Notes under the pieces: generated by a model
What the model was told of the DNA's origin: nothing
Databases searched by the model: none
The model's input: only the letters and a program-made list of their open reading frames with translations
From: Pseudeuparius sepicola
Taxonomy: Eukaryota > Arthropoda > Insecta > Coleoptera > Anthribidae
Direction of reading: 5' to 3'
Length of the DNA stretch: 64,000 nt
Assembly (NCBI GenBank): GCA_963920635.1
Contig: OY987298.1
Location: forward strand, 40,827,787-40,891,786
Shown here: one piece after another, positions 16,616 to 28,527 of the stretch
Layout: the number at the start of each line of letters is the position of its first letter
Position numbering within the stretch: the stretch's first letter is position 1
Position numbers and translations under genes: made by a program

Positions 16616-18204
16616 CTACATTGAGACCGGGTAAATACTATTAATTCTTTGAGACTCAGAGATTAATTGTATTTGCTCTACTGGATTTATTTTTTCTAGA
16701 GGTATCTCCTCTTGGGGTTTCGAATTGCGTTTACATAATTTGATTATACTTTTCCTAAAATGATACAAAACAATAAATGTAATAAAAACTATAATAAGTA
16801 TAGGTATTATCGAAATGTATGTTTTCCATTGAATTTTGTTCAAGAGTAATTCTTGATTTTGAACGAATAATTGTCTTTTTATTTCACTGTAGTTTTCGAT
16901 GTGCGGTAAGGATACATTATGTTGAACAGTTTTTTCGAATGACATAATATGAGGTGTTTGTATATTTACATAAGTTTCTTTCTGTTTATATATGGTATTA
17001 TTGATCTCAATTAGCGAATAATTACTTATTAAGCTTGGTGTTGTTACATAGTGAGTATCTAATGTATCTAAGTCAAGTATTTTTTGATTTACATTAGTGT
17101 TTACAAGAACAGATTGACTATTTAGTAATACAATTTCTGAATAATTTTTAATTCTAGCTACTATACAATTTTGGAACGTTATTAAGTTACATGGGTCGAA
17201 TTGAACATTGTTACAAATGGTCAGATTACTTAAGGTTATACAAGAACTAGTGTCTGCAATCAACGAAGTATTGGCATACCTAAGAGCATTGGTATTTTTA
17301 TTTATAATCATTTTTGAGTCAAAAATAGTAAAATGTATTTTTAAGAATTGATAAGTGATTTCTGAGAAAATTGGTACGCGAATAATTATTATCATTAAAC
17401 TATTTGTAATGATGACATGGCTTCTTAATACTGAAATAAATTCTGTTAAAGTTAATTGAAGAGTTCTTAATTGTTCAGGAGAATAAATTTTTTGTAATTC
17501 GTTTTGAATTTCTCTTTGAGTGTTTTCAAACATAATAAGGGGATATAGTTCATTTTTATGTGAGTATTGGAGAGTTAGAGTTAAAGTTTCTAAAAAGTGA
17601 GCCAATGATTCGATATGTAGATTTTCTTGTAAAATAAGATTTTCCATTTCTATTGTTTGCGATGCGTTAGAAAGTCTTTCAGCAGTTTGAGAAAAATATT
17701 GCGAAAGAGTTTCTATCTGATTTTCAAACTGATTTTCTAAATGTGAAAGCAACGTGACTGTTTTCGAATTTTGATCTTTTAAGAGAGCTTGATTATTTTC
17801 TAAAGTTTCCATGTTAGTTTTTATTTCCTGAAAATCTTCTTGATCTAAATTTCCAGTGACAGTTTTTACTACGGATCCTAGGGAGTTAAACATTCCTCTT
17901 TTTGTTCTCGGGGGTTTAATTGAGTCATAAAGATTTTGAACGTGCATTATCTTATTATTCAATTGTTCGGTTAAATGACTGCTAATTTTGTTTTGGAGTA
18001 AATAATTGTTAATATATTCCTAATGACTACATTTATTTGTCCTAAATCTATCCTAAAGTAAATATTATGGTAAATAGAAGTTAATTTTGCCGGAGAGATA
18101 TACTCAGCTATATAATGAGAATTTGATGGGATTCTACTTATCTGTATCGTCGACTGATGTAGACGTACTAGGTTGCATATAATCAGAAGTATCAGTATTT
18201 TCAT
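16616..18204 (-). pseudogene. env: Envelope fusion protein (env), frameshifted
   Basis: A gypsy-type envelope related to baculovirus F proteins. The first part starts at the ATG at 18,202-18,204 with a hydrophobic signal peptide (MKILILLIICNLV) and ends at a stop near 17,971. The second part (17,962 to 16,616, 448 aa, other frame) has a furin-type site RTKR followed by a GMFNSLGS fusion-peptide-like segment, a long coiled-coil region, several N-glycosylation sequons, one C-terminal membrane span (IIPILIIVFITFIVLY, about 16,745-16,800) and a short tail. A frameshift between 17,962 and 17,985 separates them, so this copy should not make the full protein. The start overlaps the end of pol by about 70 bases in another frame, as in errantiviruses. 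Confidence 0.85.
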
Positions 18205-21200
18205 TTTCTGCAAAGGAAGAAATTTTTATTATCTTTCTTGGGGTTTTAATTTTATCTATTTTATAGCGTCTAACTATACCTTTTACTTTGCCTGAGACGA
18301 AGGAGGGTTTTGCGGTTATTGTTTTCATTTGCGTTTTCGTATACAAGGGTTTGGATTTTTTATGGAATTGTTTGTCTTTTGTTTTTACATAAGTTGTTCC
18401 GCTTATTTCCGGAAGATTTTGTTTTCTATTTTCGTTTGCCTTTTCTATTCTTCGTGTTTTAGATCGTTTTTCTTTATCATAAAGGGATTCATAGAAGGGT
18501 AATATTTCTTTCTTTCGTGTCTGATTATATTTTTGATAAATTCCTTTGTCTAGATTAATTTCGTGAGCGTTTAAATCATCGTAAGGGCCGTATAATAATG
18601 TAAAAGGGGTAAAACCATGCGTAGAATGTACGGATTGATTGTATATTAAGACAGCTGTGGTCATTAAATTTGAAGTGCTTTCATTTTTATCTTGATTGCG
18701 TAATATAATCAATTTTTCTTTTAAAGTGCTATGAAGACGTTCGATTGGTGAGAGGGAATTTGGGTTTTTTGTTGTGGATAAATGTAAATTTATTTTGAAT
18801 AGAGCGCAAAATTCTTTTAGAAGATCGTTGTTGAATTCTGTACCATTATCTACTGTTATTTTTGATGGCAAATTATGGTGTGTGAAAAAATGTCTTAATT
18901 TATTAGTAATAGTGATAGCTGTTTTGTTCTCAACTGCGTATGCTTGTGCGTATTTTGAAAAAAGGTCGAATATTGTTAAAAAGTTTTGGTTATCAAAGGT
19001 AAATATATCAAGAAATATGTGGGCAAATGGGCGATTAGAAACTAAGGGTCCTTCAAACGGAGGTTTTAAAGGGTTTCTTTCATATTTGGAAAGCAAACAG
19101 GTTTCACATTGATTTATATAGTTAGAGATTATCGTTTTTAATTTATACGCATCATATATTTTCCTAAAATGTTCATAAGTTTCATTTATTCCATTATGAT
19201 TTGTTGAATGATATTTTTCTAAAACTTTCATAAATAAATCTCTATTTATAGTGTTAGGGGCATAGAGTACTTTATGAAATTTAAGGTTTGAGGAAAATTG
19301 TTCTTTAATTACTTTTTGGAATATTTTTTCGGTTTCGTTATCACTGAAATATATGCCATGGATTTTATCTGGTAACAAATATTCTTTAATGAAAGTAGTT
19401 AATTGTTCTTTTTCTGAGCCTATTCTAATTGTAAGATTGTAACGTTTCGCTACTTTATTTCTTTTTACAATTTTTACTTCGTATTTATCTCCTAACTTAA
19501 TGTAAATAGCGGAATTATACTGAGAAAGGGACTTTTCTGATATAGGAATTTCGACAATTGGGTCTTCGGCATTAGAGTGAATGGTTTGTGCTGTTTCTTT
19601 TTCGAGTTCTCGTTGGGAAAGTTGATCAGCTAATTCGTCGATTAAGTCATATAAGTTTTCTTCTGGAGGTTCAGGGGTGATTGAATCTGCGTCATCAACA
19701 AGAGGGTGGATTGCGTTAATTTCAATTCTGGATAGTGCGTCTGCTACGTGGTTATCTTTTCCCTTTTTATATTTAATTTCGAAATTATATTCCTCTAGCC
19801 TGAGTTTCCATCTAGCTAGTCGAGAGTTGGGTTCTTTGAGAGAAAATAGCCAAACTAAAGGTTTATGATCAGTTTCTATTAGAAATTTCTGTCCAAAAAC
19901 ATACGGTCTAAAATGTTTACAAGCATCTACAATGGCTAAAAGTTCTTTTTCTATTGTGGCATAATTTTTTTCTGCTGAGTTCAAAGTTCTAGAAAAGTAC
20001 GATATTGGGTGTTGGTTTTGCGATAATACAGCTCCTATAGCGACGTTGCTAGCATCTGTGGTTAGGACGAAAGGTTGTTCAAAATCCGGATATGCTAAAA
20101 TAGGGTGATTGGATAATAGTTCTTTGGAAAGTTTAAAAGCTTCAATGTATTTTGGATCTTCGGTATTTATTTTAGTATTTTTTTTCAAACAATGTGTAAA
20201 AGGTTTTGTAACATCCGCGAAATTTGGGATAAATTTTCGATAAAATCCTAAAAGTCCTAAAAATGATTTGATTTCTTTTTGTGATTTCGGAAGTGGGAAT
20301 TCGTCTATAGCTTTTATTTTTTCCGGGTTAGGTTTTATTCCTTCGGTTGAAATTACGTGTCCTAGGAAAGGTACTTCTTTTCTTAAAAATTCACTTTTGT
20401 CTAACTGTACGCGTAAATTATTTTGCAATAAACATTTGAAAATTTGTCTGAGGTGATTTAAATGTTCTTGTAAGGATTTTGAGAATACTACTACGTCATC
20501 CATGTAAACAAAACAAGTTTTATGAAGGTATTTGTGTAGAACATGGTCCATCATTCGCTGGAAAGCCGCGGGTGCGTTTTTTAATCCAAAAGGTAAGCGT
20601 GTATATTCATAATGTCCATTTTCTACCGTGAATGCGGTTTTTTCCACCGAATCAGAATGTAAGGGGATCTGATGGAATCCTTGGGCCAAATTAAGAGTAC
20701 TAAAATATTGTGATTTACCTAAGTTATCTAGGATTTCTTCAATGCGGGGAAGAGGGTACTTATCTTCTATCGTTTTTTCGTTTAGTTTTCTAAAATCTAT
20801 AACCATACGGAATTTTCTTTGTCCCGACGCATCTATCTTTTTCGGTACTATCCAAACAGGGGATGAGTATGGTGATATGGAAGGTTGTATTATATCATTT
20901 TTTAAAAGCGTTTGCACTTGTTTTTGAATCTCTTGTTTTAAATGGAAAGGGTATCGATAATTTTTTATATATATAGGGTTATCATCGGAAGTCCTAATAG
21001 AATGAGTGGTTGCTTTACAAGGTTGTAAGGTAGTTTCTGGGTCGTGGAAAACTTCTTTAAATTCTTTGCATAGGGCGATAATTTTATATTTTTCTTCGTC
21101 GTTCATGTGCTCTGTACGTATAGGTACATTAAGTTTTGCGCTTAAACTTTCGGGCTTAATTATTTCTGGGCTTAATAATTCAAAATTCTCAATGGGTTCA

Positions 21201-21760
21201 CTTTCTATTGTGGAGAAATTTTTATTAGGTTTGTTATTGAACGGGAAAGGTGCTCTAAAATTTTCTACGTGGCAAATATATTCGGGATAAGTTTCTGAGT
21301 CATTTTTCATTTGAGGGATTATCACAATTCCGTTTTGGATATTTGTTATAACGCATTGCTGTAAGTGAGATTGTAGTGGTATATCAAGATGAGGAAATTG
21401 CAAAAGGTGCCTGCCTGCGTCTATTTTTGCTTTAAACTTAACTAAATCCTTCCAAGCTAAAAGACAATCAAAACTATCGTGCCAATCTATTATTATGAAT
21501 ATAATGGGTTCGAAAATATCAAATTCTTTTTAGATAGGGGCTAGTATGGCTTGTTTACTTAAAATTTTATTCTTACATGCTAAAATTTCGCAATTGAAAG
21601 AAAAAGCTTGGTTTGGGAATAATTTTTGCGCAATTTTTGAGTTTATTACCGATATTGAAGCTCCAGTGTCAATTAAAATTTTTAATTTGTAATCTTCAGA
21701 GAAAATGAGCGGTAGATTTTCGAAATCGGTTAGACTATTGACATTGTGAGTTACTACGGG
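18134..21760 (-). pseudogene. pol: Errantivirus pol: protease, reverse transcriptase, RNase H, integrase, with one stop
   Basis: Domains in order: aspartic protease with IDTGAS (21,655-21,673); reverse transcriptase with YMDD (20,495-20,506) and LPFGLKNAPAAFQRMMD; RNase H with TTDASNVAIGAVL and HVADALSRI; and integrase with an HHCC zinc finger (YHSTNHNG...CETC), DIFTFD for the first Asp, VDNGTEFN for the second and SPIERLHS for the Glu. The frame is -1 relative to gag and overlaps it; an A5 run lies at 21,761-21,765, just before the gag stop. A single in-frame TAA at 21,530-21,532, between protease and reverse transcriptase, breaks the otherwise open frame. From there 1089 or more residues are uninterrupted. 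Confidence 0.9.
18208..18223 (-). promoter_or_regulatory. Probable env splice acceptor
   Basis: On the minus strand a pyrimidine-rich stretch ending TTTGCAG lies four bases before the env ATG, inside the 3' end of pol. Errantivirus env is expressed from a spliced mRNA, so this is the expected acceptor. The donor was not located. Confidence 0.5.
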
Positions 21761-22923
21761 TTTTTCGAACTGCTCGAGGCCGTCATTAGAAAATTTTCGA
21801 TTTGTGAATGTGCTGTATTTGTTTTTGACGAGCTACTGGGTTCAAATTCCATGTTATTTATTTGTGTTGCCGGAATCGTACGCGTTGACATAGGTTCGTA
21901 CTGGCGGGTTGGTGCTCTAGACATGTTTGTTTGTTGATCATTTCTGTATTGGGGATTAAAGTTATTATTATAGCGATTGTTACTATTATTATAATTATTT
22001 CCGTTATTGTAGTTATTCCTATCGTGGTAATTATTATTACTAGGGTTATATTTCCACATGGGAGAGTTTGACTTGAAGTTATTTTGATTGAAATTCCTCT
22101 GATTTTGGTTTTGGAAATTTTGCCTTGTATAACTTTGTCGTGGTTGACTGAAATTATGCCTATTAAATTGTTCATTATTACGACTATAATTCCTATTGTG
22201 GTAATTATTACGTGGTATAGACTGTCTTTGGAAATTTTGTTTAGGTGGTTGCTGGAAACTTTGGAAATTATTCGATCTTTTATTGGAATTGTTTCTTACG
22301 AAATTTAACCAATTGGCTTGGTTTTGAACATTGTCATAATCTTGACATAAATTAATAGCATTTTCAATAGAAGCGGGTTTATTATTTAGAAGGTAAGAGC
22401 GATATGGCTCGTTTATACCTGCCATTAAACAGTTAAGGGCTTGTTCTTCATACATTTTGTTTTTTGTTTCTTTAACCGTAACGTTATTTTCGTGAAGAGA
22501 TATACGTTCCTTCAATTGTATTAACCGTTTTGTTATTTCAGTAGCGTAATTTTCAATATTTTGACCTGGAAATTGGTAACAAGAGGTTAGCCTATTTTGG
22601 AGAGTAAGTTCAGACCTATTATCAGCGAATTTTTGTAAAAGCAGTGTCTTTAAGGTGGGCCAATCTTCGGGATCATGCAAAATTATCTGCCTACGTGCGT
22701 CTCCTTGTATTTGAGACAAAACGAAATTGAAAAAAGTGTCATTTAAACTCACATCAGAAAATCTTAATTCGTTTAGAAATTTTTCTGCTCGTTTTAAGAA
22801 AAAGTTCAACTCTTCGGTACCACCGCAAAATGTAGGGACAGTATTTTTTAACAAATTAAATTTCGCGTTAATATCATTGTAAGTCATTTGAACAGCATTG
22901 GACGATTCACCGTGTGTAGGCAT
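21754..22923 (-). CDS. gag: Errantivirus gag
   Basis: 389 aa from the ATG at 22,921-22,923. The first 200 residues are the helical capsid part of gypsy-type Gag, with the typical LTRLQNRL-like stretch here as LTLQNRLTSC. The C-terminal half is very rich in Asn, Arg, Gln and Tyr (NYHNRNYSRNNEQFNRHN), with no CCHC zinc knuckle, as expected for errantivirus Gag; it probably binds RNA. It packages the genomic RNA. The frame is intact and ends TAG at 21,754-21,756, where pol continues in the -1 frame. A leader of about 425 bases separates it from the 5' LTR. Confidence 0.85.
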   Translation of the reverse strand: MPTHGESSNAVQMTYNDINAKFNLLKNTVPTFCGGTEELNFFLKRAEKFLNELRFSDVSLNDTFFNFVLSQIQGDARRQIILHDPEDWPTLKTLLLQKFADNRSELTLQNRLTSCYQFPGQNIENYATEITKRLIQLKERISLHENNVTVKETKNKMYEEQALNCLMAGINEPYRSYLLNNKPASIENAINLCQDYDNVQNQANWLNFVRNNSNKRSNNFQSFQQPPKQNFQRQSIPRNNYHNRNYSRNNEQFNRHNFSQPRQSYTRQNFQNQNQRNFNQNNFKSNSPMWKYNPSNNNYHDRNNYNNGNNYNNSNNRYNNNFNPQYRNDQQTNMSRAPTRQYEPMSTRTIPATQINNMEFEPSSSSKTNTAHSQIENFLMTASSSSKNP

Positions 22924-23330
22924 CTCGTCTGGTTTTAAATATGGTGAAAACCTTTCAACTTTCTTTTCAATAAATTTCTTTCTTTCGATTTGTAGATCAA
23001 TTTTTGCAAATAAAATATTACGGGTTGCTTAAACTATGACAGAGTCGCAATGAGAAATTCACACACTTTTCTCACCCAAGATTTGTTCAAAAGCCGAGTC
23101 CTCGGTGTGCCTTAGTGGAACAGCTTCTGCTGGTGAAGTCTCTCTTGTAGTCGTGGTGCAGCGTGAAGAAATGTTCGTGGAAGTTGTCTCGGAGGCCGTC
23201 CTTTTCCTTTGTGGATGCAGTGGAGGTTTTCCGATCTTACTTCTTTTGGAGATCCGCGCCGAACGATAAAAATCGACCGTACTGTGCAATCCCGGCCTTT
23301 TGGCTTAAACGGAAGCTTGTACGTGCAGCG

Positions 23331-23349
23331 GATCCTGTTCGCAGCGCCA
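23331..23349 (-). promoter_or_regulatory. Primer-binding site
   Basis: On the minus strand TGGCGCTGCGAACAGGAT begins at the last LTR base. TGGCGC is the usual start of errantivirus sites complementary to tRNA 3' ends. A serine tRNA is likely but not established. Confidence 0.55.
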
Positions 23350-23588
23350 GTTAAATGATGTACCCGATTGAGTAACTTTTTAAAAAAGGTTTTTTATTTC
23401 TTTTCTACACACTAGATTACAAAGAGAGGTCTTAACATCAGGAATCTAAAATCTAGACTAACTTAAAAAGGCGAAGGTTGCTCCAAAAGTGCCTTCTTGT
23501 TTTTCACAGATAAGTGGATTCTTATCCTACCTAATGGGGTTGTTTATTTATCTAAACACAGATAAGGGAATGTGGTGATTCCGTAATT
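23349..23588 (-). repeat. 5' LTR of the errantivirus-like element
   Basis: 240 bp, one base longer than the 3' LTR and otherwise identical. Followed by the AGCG duplication at 23,589. Confidence 0.9.
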
Positions 23589-23592
23589 AGCG

Positions 23593-26500
23593 CGTCAGAT
23601 ATTGATAGTGTATATATGCCGCACGTGTCTCCGATGACGTAGGTATGTTAATCTGGGGGCGGCCGTACGGAAGGGTTAAAAATAGGAAGAAAAAAAAACT
23701 ACTCGAGCGCGTCAGATATTCAGAAGGGATGTTAAGGCGCTACGATACCCCCCATTTTCAAGGGTTTCGTAGTTTACATCTCCTACTTGCATTTCTTAAT
23801 ATTTTCACTTGATTTTTTTTTGTGGCTTAGATAAAACTATGAAGAATCGTCGTTGTGTATCACGAACTGTGCAGGACTAATGCGACACTGTTAAAAAAAT
23901 GCCAAACATACCCGAAATTCGACTATATTCGGTTAAGAATTTCGAGTATTTCCGGCGCTCAAAAATAATTCGAAAGACACAACGACGATTGAGGCATTCG
24001 ATAACATTATTTTAAGACTACTTTCAAGTCGATACGTTTGTTCGTTTGGCTATGATTTGAAAACTACGAACCCATTGCCCGGCAATAAAATGATCCGTGA
24101 ATTGGCCATCCGAGCAGGAATTAGACGTACGGAGATAGACGGGCGGGCGGGCGTTCGCTGGAACTCGTGGTTCCCCTACTCCCCCTACTTCGGCCTACCT
24201 CACCGGGCTCGGGAACAACGTCAGGGAAACTTTTAATCGATATCAGATGTTTCATTTTTCATTTTATTACTCTCAGTCTCCCTTATTTGTGTTTCGCTTG
24301 TTTTGAATGTTGGAATATTACATTATGTATGTCGACTGGCATATAATAATTCTCATTATTATTATTCCTCCAGGAGTAATAAATAAATAATTATTATTCA
24401 CAAAGTACTTTTTGCTTTTGTGTAAAATGGTTTAATCCCTAGGGCAGAAAATGGCCTGGTCGTGCAAAAAGAGTAAATTTAAATTCTAGACCAAATTGTG
24501 CGCTTGATTTTTACTTTAAAAATGTGATAGGTACAAGTAATATTTTTGTCAAATAAATGGGTCATGTGAAGCATTTTTTGAAAACGAATAATATCCTATG
24601 TAATACGATTATTGTGTCAAATCGCTGCATGATAAAAGCTAATTTATATACTTTCCAGAGGGAACGATAATAATTCTGACATCCAGTCAGTTTTAGAAAC
24701 TTCTTCGTAGAATTTAAACGCACTTTTTTGGTCGTAACAACACTATTATGCAGAACAATAATTATCCAATCAAACATTGATAGATGTTCAACTGACCCTA
24801 ACGTGGTTCAAGAAGAATTCGGTAATCGAATCGTTAATTTAGATTTTATAATTGAGCAATTACAGAAGTTTTTTTATACACGAACTCTTCATAGTACCTA
24901 TGCACCTTTGCTGATATGAAAAATAATAGTAAAATTGCTTCGACGCCAAAAAGCTATGCAGTGTGTTGCCAACGAAAAGTGAACGCCCTCTATAACTCCC
25001 AAAAATATCATTTTTGCAATAAAGCAAACAGGCCACCGCCGTTTTTTAAATATTCGCGCTTCTTCGTCGGCATCGGCGAGACTCGTGTGACCCGTCGGCG
25101 GCGGCCGGCACCTGACTTATTATTTCATATTATCTACACAGGAAAAAAAGACTGTTGTGATTTTAGTGAGTTCGTGTATATAGTCACTTTTCTAATCTAA
25201 TCTATACTTTTGACTTAATTGCAGATGAACCAATAAGTTTAAAATAGTTTAAATTTCCGTTAAGAAGACGTATTGTCACTTCGATACTAAAATTGGCATA
25301 CTACAATGAAAGCATAACCTCGGTTTTAAAATGTCTCATGTTTTATTTAAACAATTAAATTTATTTTATTTAAATAATGATAATTCTCACCCTCAGACTA
25401 CTCCAAACTATCTAAGAGTACCCCAGAAGCAACTGAAAAAACATTATAAAAACAACTTAATTGCAACTTTTATAGATACCTATTCATCAATATAATCAGT
25501 AAATCATGTTTTTCAATTTTTATGGTATTCAAGAAATTCTTAGAATTTTCATATTAGAATTCATGTCCAATACAAGTTACAAGTACTTTTTACTCGACTG
25601 AACTAATATCCTATTACAAACACGTTAGTAAAAAAAGCTGTGACCTTGACTGAGTAATTTACCAAAATCAATGATCGCAAATTAATGATCGCAAAGGTTT
25701 TGAATCAACCATACATTTTATATCGTTCGTAGTCATAATGAATACTGTGCAAGTGAATGGCTATTATCAAACTGGGGGTTACTAGAACTTGTATCCACTA
25801 AAATTAAATGTTATTAATTTATTGATCTCATCTGCAACATTTCTGTTTTGTCAATTATAAGTTGCTACACTAGCAACTTGATTTGCATTTTACACATCAT
25901 TTGCTTATTATTTAGGCAATAATATGATATATTACTAATAATTATAATTGATATTAGTACCCACAATTATTACAAATCCAGCAAAAATTCAGTGACAGTA
26001 GTTGTGAAACGTTATGTTATGTTGTTCTGACAAAAGAATGTGCTTAGAAAAGAAGTATTATAGAATCAATTCCAGAACATGCTATTTATTGAAATAAAAT
26101 ATTACATTTAAATTATTCATTAGAATTCAATATCAATTGTCATTGAATTGATTATTGTTAGTTGCAAAAAAGCTTTTGCTTGAGTTTGAGGAATAATATC
26201 TCATATTGAATTAAACAGGGTTTTTTTACAAAGTGACAGATTTTTCTCAGTGTAGTAACTACGGCCGGCTGCCCCTCAATCGTAGCACTATGAAGGGGCA
26301 GGCTGGAGTGGGGAGTCGTGGGGACTAGAGGAAGGAAAAGGATAGGCATATCTAATCGAGCGACGTTTGTCCTGAATTGAGTCGGGCACTTGAGGCGGAT
26401 TTCATAAGTATCGTAGCCTCTTAAGTGAACCCGGAAGAAGCTCCCATTCGATAGACTGACGATTTGGATGTGACGCCAGCTTGTGGCGCCTTTTTGAAAA

Positions 26501-26766
26501 TGCAAAAAAAATCGCCATTTTGATATAGACGGTTCAGCTTGATGTCCTGGTCGTGCTGATCCATAATCTGACGATTATTTGGAGGGATTTTATTAACCTG
26601 ACGGTTTGAAAAAAAAATTTCATGATTTTGTTTAATGAATATTTGCGTTTTTTTTTAGAAAAATATGTAGTCTGTTAAAAATTAAAGAATTTTTTCTATA
26701 AACATATGCTCTTAATAATTTATTTTCTATATTACAGGGTGTTGAACGTGGACTTTTCAAATATTG
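23593..26766. other. Gene-free AT-rich stretch with repeat fragments
   Basis: No supported gene in 3.2 kb. ACTCGAGCGCGTCAGATATT at about 23,702-23,721 is the uninterrupted form of the LTR element's insertion site. A GC-rich patch lies at 24,130-24,220 and a CG-rich patch at 25,055-25,120. 25,378-25,440 matches the dispersed repeat at 52,518-52,575. Reading frames here are short and lack recognisable motifs. Confidence 0.5.
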
Positions 26767-26768
26767 TA

Positions 26769-28525
26769 GGGGAATGCGGGGCAATATGGGGTAGGTACTT
26801 AATTTCGTAGCCCCATATTTCTGATATACAAATGAAATAATTATATATTTATATTTACAGGTAGTTAGATACGTTTAGTATCATTAGCAACATTTTGTAT
26901 AACGGAATCAGTAACTGAGTTTTAACTTTTTTGGACTTTTATGAAAATTGCGCTTTGCCCCGTTTTACCCCGTATGCGGGGTATAATGTGGTACCAAGAG
27001 GGGTAAAATGGGGTAGTACCATAATGCTTTAAAATAGTGAGTTTTTGGTGAATTAAAGAGACGTTTCTCCAAACTGTTTAATTAAACAAACAGTAATCTT
27101 TAAATAAAAAAAAAATAATAACGTAAAAACATGAAAATGTTAGTTTTTCGTTTATATCGTTTCGCCATCTAAACAAATTAAACAATATTCAGGTTGATTC
27201 AGTTTTATTCTGGGACAATTCAACGGGGCTGATGTAAAATCAAAAATACCTATTATTATTTTGCGGCACAACTTTTTATCTACAGCCGCTTCGTTTTTGA
27301 GATACAGATGTTTGAATTCTCAAAAATTTTTACATTTTACTTTTATTTTTCCAACCGTTAAAGGTATTTAAACGAAATTTGGGACACGCATTGATCAAGT
27401 GTCACAAAATGTGATAATACCAAGTTCCCAAAATATAGCCAGTGGTGGAGACACACTACATTTGTTTTATCAAGAAAAATAGTGACACGGCCCTGTAGAG
27501 CTTTTTTTCTTCTAAGCAAAAACCGTCTCTTGGCATTTTTTGTATCTGCCATAGTTTCACGGTAAATTTACATTTTTATTCAGTACTGGCCAAAGAGAAA
27601 TCTAAAATGGCATTTTTTTCAAATTAAATGAAAATTATTTATTGCGATTCATAAAAGCAACAAAAGATAAATTAATTTTCCCGTAGAACTTCGGCAGATA
27701 CAAAAAAGTCAAGAGACAGTTTTTGCTTAGAATAATGAATAATATTCATGGGTATTGTATACCCATATCTCCCCCACTGGCTACATTGGGAACTTGGTAT
27801 TACCGTATTTTGTGATACTGGATCAATGCTTGTTGTGTACAAAATTTCGTTTAATTATCTTTAACGGTTGGAAAAATAAAAAATAAAACATTAAAATTTT
27901 TGACAATTCAAACATGCTGTATTTCGAAAACGAAGCGGCTGTGTATAAAAAGTTATTCACAAAATAGTAATATTTTATGATTTTCTATGAACTGTTGAAG
28001 TGTCCAAGAATAAAACTAAATTGCCTTGTAGCAGTGACTATAAATTCTTTCTATAGTCACTGCTTGTAGGTATTTCAATAGGACATCCGGGTACGGTACC
28101 CGTGTACCCGTGGTACCCCATTTTGCCCCATCTCTAATACCCCATTTTGCCCCGACGCACGTTTTACGTTTTACAAATATAAATAAAATTTAAAACGACA
28201 ATTATTTTTCGATAAAATGATTTAGATTAATCATACTTAGTAATAAGTTTAATTAAGCAATAAAACTCACATCGAAAATCGTATAAAAACTGTATTTATC
28301 TTGGAAAAACGTAAACACAAGTTTTAAAACACGGGAGCTGTTGTACTCCCAACAATAGCTATGTACTCACTGAATTGACTTGACCGGGGGCGTGGTCTTG
28401 CATCGAAAGGAGGTGGAAGGGGGACATGTAGATTTGAAATATGGATGCTTCAGTTAGGCTGTATCTAGTAAAAATACTCGAACCCCGTTTTACCCCGGTA
28501 TACCCCATATTGCCCCGCATTCCCC
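26769..28525. mobile_element. Pogo-like non-autonomous transposon (MITE), 1757 bp
   Basis: Ends are GGGGAATGCGGGGCAATATG and its exact complement, flanked by TA on each side (26,767-26,768; 28,526-28,527). Many short motifs of the type TTTTGCCCC or GGGGTAAAA occur in both orientations at 26,945-27,015 and 28,100-28,160, probable subterminal transposase sites. No transposase is encoded. Most of the middle is a nested foldback (27,196-28,022). Confidence 0.8.
27196..28022. repeat. Nested foldback inside the MITE
   Basis: TTCAGTTTTATTCTGGGACA at the left matches the complement of TGTCCAAGAATAAAACTAAA at the right. The arms continue inward through ACAGCCGCTTCGTTTT and AACGGTTGGAAAAATAAAA with scattered changes. 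GTTGAAGTGTCGCAGAATAAAACTGAA at 15,672-15,698 is a related end. Confidence 0.65.
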
Positions 28526-28527
28526 TA

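Larger units (their letters stand above)
16352..23588 (-). mobile_element. Errantivirus-like Gypsy LTR retrotransposon, 7.24 kb
   Basis: Direct LTRs of 239 and 240 bp start AGTTA, as in the gypsy/errantivirus group, and flank gag, pol and env on the minus strand. The element is bounded by a 4-bp duplication AGCG (16,348-16,351 and 23,589-23,592). It carries a primer-binding site next to the 5' LTR and a purine tract next to the 3' LTR. The LTRs differ by one inserted G, so insertion is recent, yet pol has a stop codon and env a frameshift. Confidence 0.92.

Noticed and set aside
26158..26505. 115-aa open frame, minus strand
   Set aside because: No domain or motif, unusual composition, and it ends in repeat-rich DNA. 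I see no promoter or homologue pattern.
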